Source of the DNA: Cryobacterium sp. Y50
GTDB taxonomy: Bacteria; Actinomycetota; Actinomycetes; Actinomycetales; Microbacteriaceae
Reading direction: 5' to 3'
DNA length: 64,000 nucleotides
Assembly: GCF_002929805.1 (NCBI RefSeq)
Contig: NZ_PJJM01000103.1
Location: 124,001-188,000, forward strand
A program made the translations under genes and the position numbers. The stretch's first letter is position 1. Every line of letters begins with the position of its first letter. Below are positions 46,211 to 58,625 of this stretch, in pieces. The notes beneath the pieces were generated by a model. It was not told where the DNA came from, searched no databases, and saw only the letters and a program-made list of their open reading frames with translations.

Positions 46211-46876
46211 ATGACGAATTCAAGCGGGCACGGGCACGACGGCGAGTCGGCACCAGATGCCGCAACCTTTTGGGAGAACCGCTATCGCGAGAGCGACCGC
46301 GCCTGGAGCGGACGCGCGAATGCCACGCTCGAACGCGAGGCCGCCGATCTCATTCCGGGCACGGCGCTCGACCTCGGCAGCGGCGAGGGCGGCGATGCGC
46401 TGTGGCTGGCCCAAAACGGATGGTCCGTCACCGCCGTCGATATCTCACCGACTGCCCTCGCCCGTGGCGAAGCCGCTGCCGCGAACGCGGGTCTCACCGG
46501 CCGCATCCGCTGGATTACAGCGGACCTGGCCACCTGGCAGCCGGACGGCCCGTTCGACCTGGTCACCGCCCACTTTCTGCAGTCACCGGCCCCGCTGCCG
46601 CGCGAGGTCATTCTGCATCGCGCTGCCGCGACGGTCGCACCGGGCGGCGTGCTGCTCGTCGTCGGTCACGCCCAGTTTCCGCCGTGGTCGAAGCGCAAAC
46701 CGGATGGCGTTCCGCTGCCGACGGCCGACGAGGTGCTGACCTCGCTTGAGCTGGACTCCGAGCACTGGACGATCGTCACCAAAGCTGCCGTCGGCCGCGA
46801 AGCCACCGGCCCCGACGGCCAGGTAGCCACCCTCGTCGACAGCGTGCTGACCCTTCGTCGCACGCCCGTCGCGTAA
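46211..46876 (+). CDS. Class I SAM-dependent methyltransferase
   Basis: A 221-residue Rossmann methyltransferase. Motif I is ALDLGSGEGGDALWLA, the acidic residue after strand 2 is in VTAVDIS, and motif post-II/III includes ADLATW and PGGVLLVVGH. It resembles TehB-like enzymes acting on small or thio/metalloid acceptors. The substrate is unknown. Its position next to the decayed thiol-stress genes may be meaningful but is not evidence of function. Confidence 0.85.
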   Translation: MTNSSGHGHDGESAPDAATFWENRYRESDRAWSGRANATLEREAADLIPGTALDLGSGEGGDALWLAQNGWSVTAVDISPTALARGEAAAANAGLTGRIRWITADLATWQPDGPFDLVTAHFLQSPAPLPREVILHRAAATVAPGGVLLVVGHAQFPPWSKRKPDGVPLPTADEVLTSLELDSEHWTIVTKAAVGREATGPDGQVATLVDSVLTLRRTPVA

Positions 46877-46924
46877 GCTGGGCACCCTGCGCCAAGACGA
46901 CGCAGTCAATGAGAATATTGTCTA

Positions 46925-48589
46925 ATGACCGGAACACTCGTGGCCAAGGGCCTGGCCGGCGGCTACGCGCAGCGCACCCTGTTTGAATCCCTCGACCTCA
47001 CGGTCGCCCCCGGCGATGTCGTCGGCGTGGTCGGCGCCAACGGCGCCGGCAAATCCACCCTGTTGAATCTGCTGGCCGGGCTCACCGAGCCGCAGGCCGG
47101 CACCATTACGCGCAGTCCAGCGGATGCCTTCGTCGGCGCGCTGCCGCAGGAGCACGAACGGGTGCCCGGGGAAACCATCGCCGGATACATCGCTCGGCGC
47201 ACCGGATGTGCCGAGGCGACCCGCGAAATGGATGCCGCGGCATCCGCTCTCGCGGACACGCAGCCGCGCGCTGACGGAATCGACCCGGCCGACACCTATT
47301 CGACCGCGCTCGAGCGCTGGCTGGCCAGCGGCGCGGCCGACCTCGACGAACGACTGCCGATCGTGCTCGCCGACCTCGGCCTCACTCTGGGTGGTAGCCT
47401 GACCGCCTTGAGCCTGATGACCGAGCTCTCCGGCGGCCAGGCCGCTCGGGTCGGGCTGGCCGCCTTGCTGCTCTCCCGCTTCGATATCGTGCTGCTCGAT
47501 GAGCCGACGAATGATCTCGACCTCGACGGTCTCGAACGCCTTGAAACCTTCATCACCGGGCTGCGCGGCGGCGTCGTGCTGGTCAGTCATGACCGTGAAT
47601 TTCTTACCCGCTGTGTCACCCGGGTGCTCGAACTCGACCTCGCGCAGGGCGCGAACCGGGTGTTCGGCGGCGGCTACGACTCTTACCTCGAGGAACGCGA
47701 AACCGCGCGTCGGCACAACCGTGAGAACTATGACGAGTTCGCCGCCAAGAAAGCCGACCTCGTCGATCGCGCCAGAACTCAGCGGGAATGGTCGAGCCAA
47801 GGCGTGCGCAATGCGATGAAGAAAGCACCGGACAACGACAAGATTCGCCGCAAGGCATCGGTCGAGTCAAGCGAAAAGCAGGCCCAGAAGGTGCGGCAAA
47901 TGGAGAGCCGCATTGCGCGCATGGAAGAGGCCCCGGAGCCCCGCAAGGAATGGCAGCTCGAGTTCACCATCGGCGCGGCCCCGCGCTCGAGCGCCGTCGT
48001 GGCGACCCTCAACAACGCCGAGTTTCGGCAGGGCGACTTCGTGCTCGGTCCCCTGTCGCTGCAGATCAACGGGGGTGAACGCATCGGTATCACCGGCCCG
48101 AACGGCGCCGGCAAGTCCACCCTGCTGCGGGCACTCCTGGGCCGTCAGAAAGCGGATGCCGGCAGCGCTCACCTTGGTTCGAGTGTCTCAGTCGGTGAGA
48201 TCGACCAGGCCCGGGCGCTGCTGGCCGGTGCCCGTGCCCTGGCCGCGAGTTTCGAGCTGCTCGTCCCCGAACTGTCCCCGGCCGAAGTGCGCACACTGCT
48301 GGCCAAGTTCGGACTCAAAGCCGACCATGTGAACCGGCCGGTCGACGAGTTGTCGCCGGGGGAGCGCACCCGGGCCGGGCTAGCCTTGTTGCAGGCGCGC
48401 GGCGTCAACCTGCTCGTGCTCGACGAACCGACCAACCACCTCGACCTCGCCGCGATCGAACAGCTCGAACAGGCGCTCGACTCCTATGAGGGCACCCTGC
48501 TGCTGGTCACGCACGACCGCCGGATGCTCGCCAACGTGCATACCGACCGGCACTGGCAGGTGAACGCTGGTCAAGTGACCGAGCTGTAA
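46925..48589 (+). CDS. ABC-F family ATPase
   Basis: A 554-residue duplicated ABC protein without membrane spans: Walker A GANGAGKST (37-45) and signature ELSGGQAAR near 168; then a charged linker, Walker A GPNGAGKST near 395 and signature ELSPGERTR near 485. Each Walker B is followed by LDEPTN. ABC-F proteins act on the ribosome, either as translation factors or as antibiotic-resistance factors. Which kind this is cannot be told from sequence alone. Confidence 0.9.
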   Translation: MTGTLVAKGLAGGYAQRTLFESLDLTVAPGDVVGVVGANGAGKSTLLNLLAGLTEPQAGTITRSPADAFVGALPQEHERVPGETIAGYIARRTGCAEATREMDAAASALADTQPRADGIDPADTYSTALERWLASGAADLDERLPIVLADLGLTLGGSLTALSLMTELSGGQAARVGLAALLLSRFDIVLLDEPTNDLDLDGLERLETFITGLRGGVVLVSHDREFLTRCVTRVLELDLAQGANRVFGGGYDSYLEERETARRHNRENYDEFAAKKADLVDRARTQREWSSQGVRNAMKKAPDNDKIRRKASVESSEKQAQKVRQMESRIARMEEAPEPRKEWQLEFTIGAAPRSSAVVATLNNAEFRQGDFVLGPLSLQINGGERIGITGPNGAGKSTLLRALLGRQKADAGSAHLGSSVSVGEIDQARALLAGARALAASFELLVPELSPAEVRTLLAKFGLKADHVNRPVDELSPGERTRAGLALLQARGVNLLVLDEPTNHLDLAAIEQLEQALDSYEGTLLLVTHDRRMLANVHTDRHWQVNAGQVTEL

Positions 48590-48721
48590 CTGTTCCGACC
48601 GATTCCTACGACCGACTCGAGCCAGCGAGGTACGCAAAAATACCGAACCACCTGTTGCGCGTCGTTCGTCCGCAGTACCGTGGCCCTATCCGTTCACCGT
48701 CGAACAACCAGGGAGCACACA

Positions 48722-48937
48722 ATGACTGACAATACCTATCGTGTTATCGAAGTGGTCGGAACGTCAAAGGTGGGTTCTGATGAGGCCATCGCCAACGCGG
48801 TTCAGCGCGCTACCGAGACGGTGCAGAACCTTGACTGGTTTGAGGTCGTGCAGATCAGAGGCCATATTGTAGATGGGGCCGTTGACTACTTTCAGGTGCA
48901 GATGAAACTCGGCTTCAAGCTCATCGCGCTGAGCTAG
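48722..48937 (+). CDS. Dodecin family flavin-storage protein
   Basis: A 71-residue protein with the dodecin pattern: YRVIEVVGTS, a helix ending NLDWFEV, and QIRGHIVDGAVDYFQVQMKLGFKL. Dodecins form dodecamers that store or buffer FMN/riboflavin. The ATG 48722 follows gggag at six to seven bases. Confidence 0.9.
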   Translation: MTDNTYRVIEVVGTSKVGSDEAIANAVQRATETVQNLDWFEVVQIRGHIVDGAVDYFQVQMKLGFKLIALS

Positions 48938-48980
48938 TGTCTTCCGCTTGGTAGCTGGCGCGAAGGGTCGCGTGCGCAAG

Positions 48981-49331
48981 CTACCGAGACTGGCGCTTTT
49001 TGCCGAGCTTCGGTTGGCCCTTCACCGCGGGGGCGCGGCCCTTGCCCTTGTTCGCCTTCGCCTTGCCTCCGCCGGAACCGCCGCCGGGCTGCGAGCTGCG
49101 GGCAGCCTTCTGCGCGAGTTCCAGGCGGGCATCGGCGAGAAAGGCCACGCCGATCTCGGTCAGTGTCGTGCTGTCGGCAGCACGGTCGAACAGGGCGTAG
49201 CCGAGTTCTGCCTCGACCTGCTTGACCGACGCGCTGAGCGTGTCGCGCGAGATGGCCAGTGCCTGCGCGGCGCGGGCGAAATCGGGAGCCTCGGCGGCGG
49301 CCACGAAGTGTCCTAGCAGGGTGATGTCCAC
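48981..49331 (-). CDS. LysR-type HTH-only protein with a basic tail
   Basis: A 116-residue protein. Residues about 3-62 match the LysR winged HTH (FVAAAEAPDFARAAQALAIS, LSASVKQVEAELGYALFDR). There is no effector domain; instead comes a Gly/Lys/Ala tail (about 80-116) with KAKANKGKGR. Such short proteins occur in Actinobacteria. The tail is like those of nucleoid-associated proteins, so a general DNA-binding role is possible. Confidence 0.75.
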   Translation of the reverse strand: MDITLLGHFVAAAEAPDFARAAQALAISRDTLSASVKQVEAELGYALFDRAADSTTLTEIGVAFLADARLELAQKAARSSQPGGGSGGGKAKANKGKGRAPAVKGQPKLGKKRQSR

Positions 49332-49456
49332 AAACAGCCTCTCGTTCTTCCGCAGATGGAGCGGGAGACCTTCTAGGCTACGCGTCGAATGCGGCCTATT
49401 CCAATCCGTCGCGCACGGGGCTTGGCGGAACGCCGTCGACGTGGTTCGCTGGGTGC

Positions 49457-50059
49457 ATGACGACCCTGCCGATGTTTCCCCTGGGATCAGTGCTGTTTCC
49501 CTACATGCCGCTGCAACTGCGTGTGTTCGAGGAACGCTACCTCGTCATGCTGGCCAGGGTGCTCGATTCGGAGCCGGCCGAGTTCGGCGTCGTGCTCATT
49601 GAACGCGGGCAGGAAGTCGGCGGCGGCGAACGTCGGTTCAGCGTCGGCACCGTCGCCCGGGTCACCCAGTTTGAAGCGCCGGAGGGTTACCTCGGGTTGG
49701 TCGTGCAGGGCGAGCGCAGAATCGAGGTGACCGAGTGGATGCCGGAGGACCCGCATCCCCTCGCCACGGTTCGTGTGCTGTCCGACCTGGAATGGGACGA
49801 TGCGCTGTTGCCGCGCCGTGAACAGGCCGAGCAACTTGTGCGCCGTACCCTGTCACTGGCGAGCGAGTTCAGCGACCAGGAGTGGTCGCCCGATGTGGTG
49901 CTCTCGCACGACCCGACCGCCGCCGCCTGGCAGCTCGCCGCGATCACCCCGGTCGGACCGCTCGACCAGATCGCGCTGCTACGCTCGCCCACCATGGAAG
50001 CCCTGCTCGACAACATCATCGAGCTGACCCAGGCCGCGGCCGAGGCCCTGGCCTGGTGA
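49457..50059 (+). CDS. Lon substrate-binding (LON-N) domain protein
   Basis: A 200-residue stand-alone Lon N-terminal domain: MFPLGSVLFPYMPLQLRVFEERY is the signature. No ATPase or protease domain follows. Found widely in Actinobacteria; the role is unknown, perhaps substrate binding. Confidence 0.85.
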   Translation: MTTLPMFPLGSVLFPYMPLQLRVFEERYLVMLARVLDSEPAEFGVVLIERGQEVGGGERRFSVGTVARVTQFEAPEGYLGLVVQGERRIEVTEWMPEDPHPLATVRVLSDLEWDDALLPRREQAEQLVRRTLSLASEFSDQEWSPDVVLSHDPTAAAWQLAAITPVGPLDQIALLRSPTMEALLDNIIELTQAAAEALAW

Positions 50060-50158
50060 CACTCGTCGCACCGTGGGTTTCGACCCGAAAACCAAAAATC
50101 GCCTTAAACTCACACCTCGGCAAACGAAGCCTGCGGGGAGCGGTGTCTAATGGGGTAG

Positions 50159-50779
50159 ATGACTTCACCAGCGGATGCGCCTCCACCACCCTCCGGCGCG
50201 ATCGTCGGCCCCGACGGGCTTGCCCGCCCTGCGTGGGCCTCGGTCGACCCGATGCTGCGCGACTACTACGACACCGAGTGGGGCGTGCCGGTGCGCACCG
50301 AGCACGCCCTGTTCGAGCGGATCAGCCTCGAGGCGTTCCAATCCGGGCTGTCCTGGGCCATTATCCTGCGGAAGCGCCCCGGGTTCCGCACGGCCTTCGC
50401 CGACTTCGACCCTGACCGAATCGCCGCTTTCGACGAGAACGACGTGGCGCGTTTGCTCCAGGACGAGCAGATCGTGCGCAACCGCCTCAAGGTTCGCGCG
50501 ACGATCACCAACGCCAAGGCGACGGTTGCGCTGCGGGAGCAGGGCGGACTGGTCGACTTTGTCTGGGGGTTCCAGCCCGCCACAACGCCCCAGCCGCGAA
50601 CGCAGGCCGACGTGCCGACCAGCTCCGAGGCATCCGTTTCGCTGGCGAAGGCCCTCAAGAAGGTCGGCTTCGTCTTTGTCGGCCCGACCACGATGTTCGC
50701 GCTGATGGAGGCGATCGGCATGATCGACACCCACCTGCTAGACAGTCACCGTCGCGGAAGCAGCGGAGTGTGGGGCTAG
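50159..50779 (+). CDS. tag: DNA-3-methyladenine glycosylase I
   Basis: A 206-residue TagI-like enzyme excising 3-methyladenine. Diagnostic blocks are YYDTEWGVP, LFERISLEAFQSGLSWAIILRKRP near 50-73 and KKVGFVFVGPTTMFALMEAIGMIDTH near 167-192. The conserved zinc-snap positions are not all present, as in several actinobacterial members. Confidence 0.9.
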   Translation: MTSPADAPPPPSGAIVGPDGLARPAWASVDPMLRDYYDTEWGVPVRTEHALFERISLEAFQSGLSWAIILRKRPGFRTAFADFDPDRIAAFDENDVARLLQDEQIVRNRLKVRATITNAKATVALREQGGLVDFVWGFQPATTPQPRTQADVPTSSEASVSLAKALKKVGFVFVGPTTMFALMEAIGMIDTHLLDSHRRGSSGVWG

Positions 50780-50816
50780 GCTGAGCGCTATCACAACTGA
50801 ATATCGGGCCATATGG

Positions 50817-51014
50817 ACGGTGCGGGAGAGTTCGGCGCATAAGCGCACGAACACCGAAGGAGCAATCCTCCCCGACAATCTCTCAGGTACTCGTACCGCA
50901 TCGAACTGGCCACTCTGAAAAGTAGATTGTGCGTGCCCGACAGTCTCGCCCACGGTGAAAGTCAGTGCCCGCGCGCTGGTGAAGCTCTCAGGCACGAGCG
51001 ACAGAGGGGGAGTT
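50817..51014 (+). promoter_or_regulatory. Glycine riboswitch (two aptamers)
   Basis: Aptamer 1 shows gggagag (50824-50830), accgaaggagcaa and tctcaggtac; the linker is gccactctgaaaag. Aptamer 2 shows cacggtgaaagtcagtgccc, gctggtgaagctctcagg and gacagagggggag, as in actinobacterial glycine riboswitches. It lies directly before gcvT and probably turns the glycine cleavage operon on when glycine is abundant. Confidence 0.9.
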
Positions 51015-51065
51015 CCCACGCGGTTCAGTCGAGCCGTGCACACCATCCTGTGACCCGGAGAACTC

Positions 51066-52229
51066 ATGACCACGGCCGATTCCAGCACCCCCGACTCCAC
51101 CGATTCACGAAATAGCGAACGTTTCTCCCCGCTGCACCAGGCGCACGTTGATGCCGGTGCCAGCTTCACCGACTTCGCCGGCTGGCAGATGCCGGTGCGG
51201 TACTCGAGCGATCTCGCCGAGCACCACGCCGTGCGCAACGCGGCGGGCCTGTTCGACCTGTCCCACATGGCCGAAATCCTGGTCGAAGGCACGGATGCCG
51301 CCGCCTACCTTGACTATGCGCTGGCCGGCCAGCTCTCAGGTGTCGAACTCTGGCAGGCCAAGTACAGCCTGCTGTTGGCCGAGAACGGCGGCATCATCGA
51401 CGACCTCGTCGTTTACCGTCTCGACGGAAGCAAGTTTCTAATCGTGGCCAACGCCGGCAACCGGTTCGCCGCGTTCGACGCGTTGCTCGCCCGCGCCGAA
51501 GACTTCGACGTGAGCGTCGTTGATCAGAGCGACGATTACGCCCTGATCGCCGTGCAGGGCCCGAACGCACTTGCCATTCTGCGCGCCACCAGCGGCATCA
51601 CCGACGTCGGCACCGACCTGCTGCTCATGAAGTATTACCGCATCACGGATGCCTTCTTCCGCGGCCAGCCGCTGCTGGTCGCCCGCACGGGGTACACCGG
51701 TGAAGACGGTTTCGAGCTCTACCTCGCGGCAGACCATGCCCGCGAACTCTGGGATGCACTCACGAGCGCCGGCGCCGAAATGGGGCTGGTCCCCGCCGGG
51801 CTGGCCAGTCGCGATACGCTCCGGCTAGAGGCAGGCATGCCGCTCTACGGACACGAACTCACCCTGAATACTTTCCCGGCCCAGGCGGGCCTCGGCCGAG
51901 TGGTCAATTTGAAGAAGGAGAACAACTTCGTCGGCCGAGCGGCAAGCGCTGCGGGGCCGGAGGCTGGGGCATCCGTTTTGGTCGGTCTGATTGCCGCTGG
52001 CAAGCGTGCCGGACGCGCGGACTACAAGATTTTCCGCAGCGTCGACGCGGAAAACGCCGACGGCATCATCACCAGTGGTGCCCTGTCGCCGACCCTCGGT
52101 TACCCGATCGCCATGGCCTACGTCACGCCCGACCTTTCCCGTCTCGGCACCGAGGTCTACGTCGACGTGCGGGGTACACGCATTCCGGCGACCGTCACCT
52201 CGCTCCCCTTCTATAAGCGCGTCAAGTAG
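51066..52229 (+). CDS. gcvT: Aminomethyltransferase (glycine cleavage T protein)
   Basis: A 387-residue protein transferring the methylene group from aminomethyl-lipoyl H protein to tetrahydrofolate and releasing ammonia. GcvT motifs: [44 protein letters not shown]. The ATG lies about 50 bases after the riboswitch. First gene of gcvT-gcvH-gcvP. Confidence 0.95.
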   Translation: MTTADSSTPDSTDSRNSERFSPLHQAHVDAGASFTDFAGWQMPVRYSSDLAEHHAVRNAAGLFDLSHMAEILVEGTDAAAYLDYALAGQLSGVELWQAKYSLLLAENGGIIDDLVVYRLDGSKFLIVANAGNRFAAFDALLARAEDFDVSVVDQSDDYALIAVQGPNALAILRATSGITDVGTDLLLMKYYRITDAFFRGQPLLVARTGYTGEDGFELYLAADHARELWDALTSAGAEMGLVPAGLASRDTLRLEAGMPLYGHELTLNTFPAQAGLGRVVNLKKENNFVGRAASAAGPEAGASVLVGLIAAGKRAGRADYKIFRSVDAENADGIITSGALSPTLGYPIAMAYVTPDLSRLGTEVYVDVRGTRIPATVTSLPFYKRVK

Positions 52230-52255
52230 ACCCTCAACCTGCGAAAGGCAACCCC

Positions 52256-52627
52256 ATGACAGACACATCCTCGCTTCAGTACACCGCCGAGCACGAGTGG
52301 GTTTTAGTCGACGGTAGCGTCGCGACCGTCGGCATCACCGCGTATGCCGCCGAAAAGCTCGGTGACGTCGTTTTCGTCGAACTGCCGGGCGTCGGCAGCA
52401 CCGTGGCCAGCGGCACGGTCGTCGGCGAAATCGAATCGACCAAGTCGGTCGGTGAACTGTTCGCTCCGGTGAACGGCACCGTCACAGAAACCAACGACGC
52501 CGTTGTGGACAGCCCCGAACTAGTCAACAGCGACCCCTTCGGCGCGGGCTGGCTGATCAAGGTCGAATTCGAGACCCTCCCAACGCTGCTCAGCTTTGCC
52601 GAGTACTCCGCTCTGATCGGGGAGTAG
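52256..52627 (+). CDS. gcvH: Glycine cleavage H protein
   Basis: A 123-residue lipoyl carrier. The lipoylated lysine is in [12 protein letters not shown] (K63). The HEW motif near the N-terminus and [12 protein letters not shown] are as in other H proteins. The ATG is 26 bases after gcvT. Confidence 0.96.
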   Translation: MTDTSSLQYTAEHEWVLVDGSVATVGITAYAAEKLGDVVFVELPGVGSTVASGTVVGEIESTKSVGELFAPVNGTVTETNDAVVDSPELVNSDPFGAGWLIKVEFETLPTLLSFAEYSALIGE

Positions 52628-52634
52628 TCGCATT

Positions 52635-55535
<2,901 letters not shown>

Positions 55536-55572
55536 AACCGCCCAGGCCTATCCGCGCACCAAGGTTCGCCGC

Positions 55573-55628
55573 CGCCCCATACGGGTGGCCGCTACGGTAA
55601 CCGCCGTAACGGCCACCCGTATGGGGCG
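55573..55628. terminator. 18-bp perfect palindrome between gcvP and a CPBP gene
   Basis: Arms cgccccatacgggtggcc (55573-55590) and the exact complement (55611-55628) flank a 20-base loop with an inner tacgg/ccgta stem. It lies 38 bases past gcvP, before the convergent protease gene. A bidirectional terminator without T-runs. Confidence 0.75.
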
Positions 55629-55706
55629 CGCCCAAGCAAGCCGGTCCTCATGCCCTGCCAGCTGGTCGATCGCTCGTGCTGCGGGCCTCGCGCCTCGACC
55701 AGCAGG

Positions 55707-56498
55707 TCAGCCGGTCGGAGCGAGCAGCCCCGGCCACCAGGCCAGCGCGAGCGGATACCCGACGAACGAGAGAATGTCGAGCAGCCAGTGCGTCACCACG
55801 AGCGGCATGGTGCGCCCCCGGCGGGTGTAGCACCAGCCGAACACGACCCCCATGGCCACGTTGCCGAAGAACGGTCCGACGCCCTGGTACAGGTGATAGC
55901 TCCCACGCAGCACAGCCGAGCTCAGAACGATCGTCCAGGTCGACCAGCCGAGCTCCCGCAGCCGGGTGAACAGGTAGCCGACCACGATGATCTCTTCAAC
56001 CAGCGCGGCCTTCAAGGCGGCGAATACCAAAATAGGTATGGTCCACCAGAACGTGTCGAGCGGTGACGGCACCACGGCCACGGTGAAGCCGAACGCCCGT
56101 CCCGCCAGGTAGAGCGCGAGCCCCGGAACACCGATCACGAGCAGCAGCCCGAACCCGCCGAGCAGGTCCTTGCCCGGCCGGGTCAGATCGAAGCCGAGCC
56201 GGGTGAACGGGTTCTGCCCAGGCCGCCACAGCAGAAATATCACCAGGGCCACCGCCGCGAGCCCGAACGCGATGCCGAGAAACTGGTAGGTGAAGTCGAG
56301 CCACTCGCGGGTCGACTGCGAGCCGTTGATCGTCGCCGATTGGTCGGCGAGCGGTGTCATGTCCGTCAGCCGGGCCACGATCGACACGATCGAGTACACG
56401 GCCGACGCCCCGAGCGATAAGGCGAGTACAATCCCGATCTCCCAGTACAACGGTGAGTTACCGAGCCGGGAACGGTGCGGGGCGGATGCTGGCGGCAT
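55707..56498 (-). CDS. CPBP family intramembrane metalloprotease
   Basis: A 263-residue multi-pass membrane protein of the CAAX/Bacteriocin-processing (Abi) family. Active-site motifs are EEIIVVGYLFTRL (the EExxxR-like pair, with Arg after Thr), SYHLYQG and HWLLDI. Function in this genome unknown; some relatives act in bacteriocin self-immunity. ATG 56498 chosen over an upstream ATG at 56522. Confidence 0.8.
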   Translation of the reverse strand: MPPASAPHRSRLGNSPLYWEIGIVLALSLGASAVYSIVSIVARLTDMTPLADQSATINGSQSTREWLDFTYQFLGIAFGLAAVALVIFLLWRPGQNPFTRLGFDLTRPGKDLLGGFGLLLVIGVPGLALYLAGRAFGFTVAVVPSPLDTFWWTIPILVFAALKAALVEEIIVVGYLFTRLRELGWSTWTIVLSSAVLRGSYHLYQGVGPFFGNVAMGVVFGWCYTRRGRTMPLVVTHWLLDILSFVGYPLALAWWPGLLAPTG

Positions 56499-56806
56499 GG
56501 CCCTATCCTGCCACCCCGGCATCCGCAGGCGCTTGCGCCCTGACCGCGGGAAGCCATCTGCTCAAAAAGGTGCCCTGCAACATAAGTGCAAGATTGCGTC
56601 GCGTTACGCTCAATAGTTGCCGGATATATTGCGCGTCGGTAACATTCTCCGCCTGATTGCTCATTCTGGGCGGGTTACAAACTAGGGTCGTAATAACCCC
56701 CCCAAGGTTGAGCCGGGTCTTCCGCGGTCAAAATTGGGTTGACTCTACTGGCGCGTGACACGGTTAAGAGCTGTGTCCGTCGCCCTTTCGTGCATAGGAG
56801 CAAGAA

Positions 56807-58480
56807 TTGAAAATCAGGAGAATGGGCATTGTTGCCATCGCTCTCGCATCTACCGGAGCCCTCGTGCTCTCGGGATGCGCTGGAGAATCAACGACATCCG
56901 CTGACGGCACCGCGATCATCACCACGAACGGCACCGAGCCGCAGATGTCGCTGATCCCGACCAACACCACCGAGGTTGGTGGCGGAAAGATCGTCACGTC
57001 CATCTTCGCCGGACTGGTCTCGTACTCGGCCGCGGGCGAAATCGAGAACGAGGTCGCTAAGTCGATCGAGTCCGACGACGCCACGACCTGGACCGTCACC
57101 CTAAACGACGACTGGACCTTCACCAACGACGAGCCCGTTACAGCATCGTCATTCGTTGATGCCTGGAACTACGGCGCGCTGTCTACCAACGCGCAGGGTT
57201 CCTCCTATTTCTTCGACAACATCGTTGGCTACTCCGACGTCTCCAACATGATCGACGACCCGACCGGTGCGACCGACGAGAGCGGCAGCGTTCTTCGCGT
57301 CGCCTCGCCGCTCGCCGAGACTATGTCCGGCCTGACCGTCGTCGACGACACGACGTTCACAGTAGAGCTCGCCGGAACCGAAGCCGACTGGCCGCTCCGC
57401 CTGGGCTACTCGGCGTACTCGCCGCTGCCCGAGGTTGCTTTTGAGGACATGGACGCCTTCGGTCAGAACCCGATCGGCAACGGCCCGTACATGCTCGCCG
57501 GTGACGATGCCTGGCAGCACGAGGTGCAAATCGAACTCGTCACCAACCCGAACTACGCGGGCGTGCGCACTCCAGCCAATGATGGATTGACCATCATCTT
57601 CTACGCCTCCTTTGATGCCGCCTATGCGGCCGTGCAGGGCGGCGACCTCGACGTGCTCGATGCCATCCCCGAATCCGCCCTCGCGAGCTACGAGTCGGAC
57701 TTCCCGGAGACCTTCATTAACGAGCCCGCCGCGGTATTCCAGTCCTTCAACATGCCGTACTACCTCGAGCACTGGTCGGGCGATGAGGGCAAGCTGCGTC
57801 GTGCCGCCGTCTCCATGGCCATTGACCGCGCCGAGATCACCGACGTTGTCTTCCAGAACACCCGCACCCCCGCCACCGACTTCACCTCCCCGGTCATCGA
57901 TGGCTACTCCGATTCACTCGCGGGTTCCGAAGTGCTCGACTTTAACCCCGAAGAGGCCGTCGCACTCTGGGCCGAAGCCGACGCCATCTCGCCTTACACC
58001 GGCACCTTTGACATTGCTTACAACGCGGATGGACCCCACCAAGTCTGGGTCGACGCCGTCGTTAACAGCGTCAAGAACACGCTCGGCATCGACGCAGTTG
58101 GCAAGCCGTACCCGACCTTCGGCGCTGCGCTCGAAGACCGTGACGCTCAGGCACTGACCGGTGCCACTCGCGCCGGCTGGCAGGCCGACTACCCGTCGCT
58201 GTACAACTTCCTTGCGCCGCTGTACCAGACCGGTGCCGGCTCGAACTACGAGGGCTACAGCAGCGAAGCGTTCGACACACTCCTCAAGGAAGGCGCCGCG
58301 GCGTCCAGCGTTGAAGAAGCCACCGCCAAGTACGTCGAGGCTCAGGAAGTCCTGCTGCAGGACCTCCCGACCATCCCGCTGTGGTACCAGAACACCTCGG
58401 GTGTCTGGTCTGACACGGTGAGCAACGTTGAGTTCGGCTGGGATTCCGTGCCGCTTTACCACGAGATCACCAAGAACTAA
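56807..58480 (+). CDS. Oligopeptide/dipeptide ABC transporter substrate-binding lipoprotein
   Basis: A 557-residue SBP_bac_5 protein. The signal peptide has a lipobox LVLSGC (Cys near residue 24), so it is anchored to the outer face of the membrane. TTG 56807 is taken because aggag lies six bases upstream and gives a KIRR n-region; ATG 56822 is too close to its own purine run. A hairpin follows the stop. A possible -35 (ttgact, 56739) lies upstream but no -10 fits well. Confidence 0.9.
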   Translation: MKIRRMGIVAIALASTGALVLSGCAGESTTSADGTAIITTNGTEPQMSLIPTNTTEVGGGKIVTSIFAGLVSYSAAGEIENEVAKSIESDDATTWTVTLNDDWTFTNDEPVTASSFVDAWNYGALSTNAQGSSYFFDNIVGYSDVSNMIDDPTGATDESGSVLRVASPLAETMSGLTVVDDTTFTVELAGTEADWPLRLGYSAYSPLPEVAFEDMDAFGQNPIGNGPYMLAGDDAWQHEVQIELVTNPNYAGVRTPANDGLTIIFYASFDAAYAAVQGGDLDVLDAIPESALASYESDFPETFINEPAAVFQSFNMPYYLEHWSGDEGKLRRAAVSMAIDRAEITDVVFQNTRTPATDFTSPVIDGYSDSLAGSEVLDFNPEEAVALWAEADAISPYTGTFDIAYNADGPHQVWVDAVVNSVKNTLGIDAVGKPYPTFGAALEDRDAQALTGATRAGWQADYPSLYNFLAPLYQTGAGSNYEGYSSEAFDTLLKEGAAASSVEEATAKYVEAQEVLLQDLPTIPLWYQNTSGVWSDTVSNVEFGWDSVPLYHEITKN

Positions 58481-58504
58481 TCGTTCGTTCCTAGTACGTC
58501 GTTA

Positions 58505-58538
58505 CGAGAGGCCCGGGGGTCATTCCCCGGGCCTCTCG
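58505..58538 (+). terminator. Intercistronic hairpin after the substrate-binding gene
   Basis: cgagaggcccgggg (58505-58518) and ccccgggcctctcg (58525-58538) form a perfect 14-base stem with a six-base loop, 24 bases past the stop. There is no T-run. It probably attenuates or stabilises, so that more binding protein than permease is made. Confidence 0.7.
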
Positions 58539-58625
58539 AGTTCCGCTTAATGATTGCGAATCTTTCATGCACTCAACTTCATCCGTGCCGATCAGCACCG
58601 TGTCAACTGCGCCGACGGGTAGCTG

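Noticed and set aside
50925..51014. Second riboswitch aptamer as an aberrant or ghost form
   Set aside because: Its shape (ggtgaaagtc, ctctcagg, gacagaggggg) is the normal one for actinobacterial tandem glycine riboswitches as I remember them.
55707..56498. CPBP protease as part of a bacteriocin cluster
   Set aside because: No precursor peptide or modification enzyme is nearby; its neighbours are gcvP and a peptide importer.
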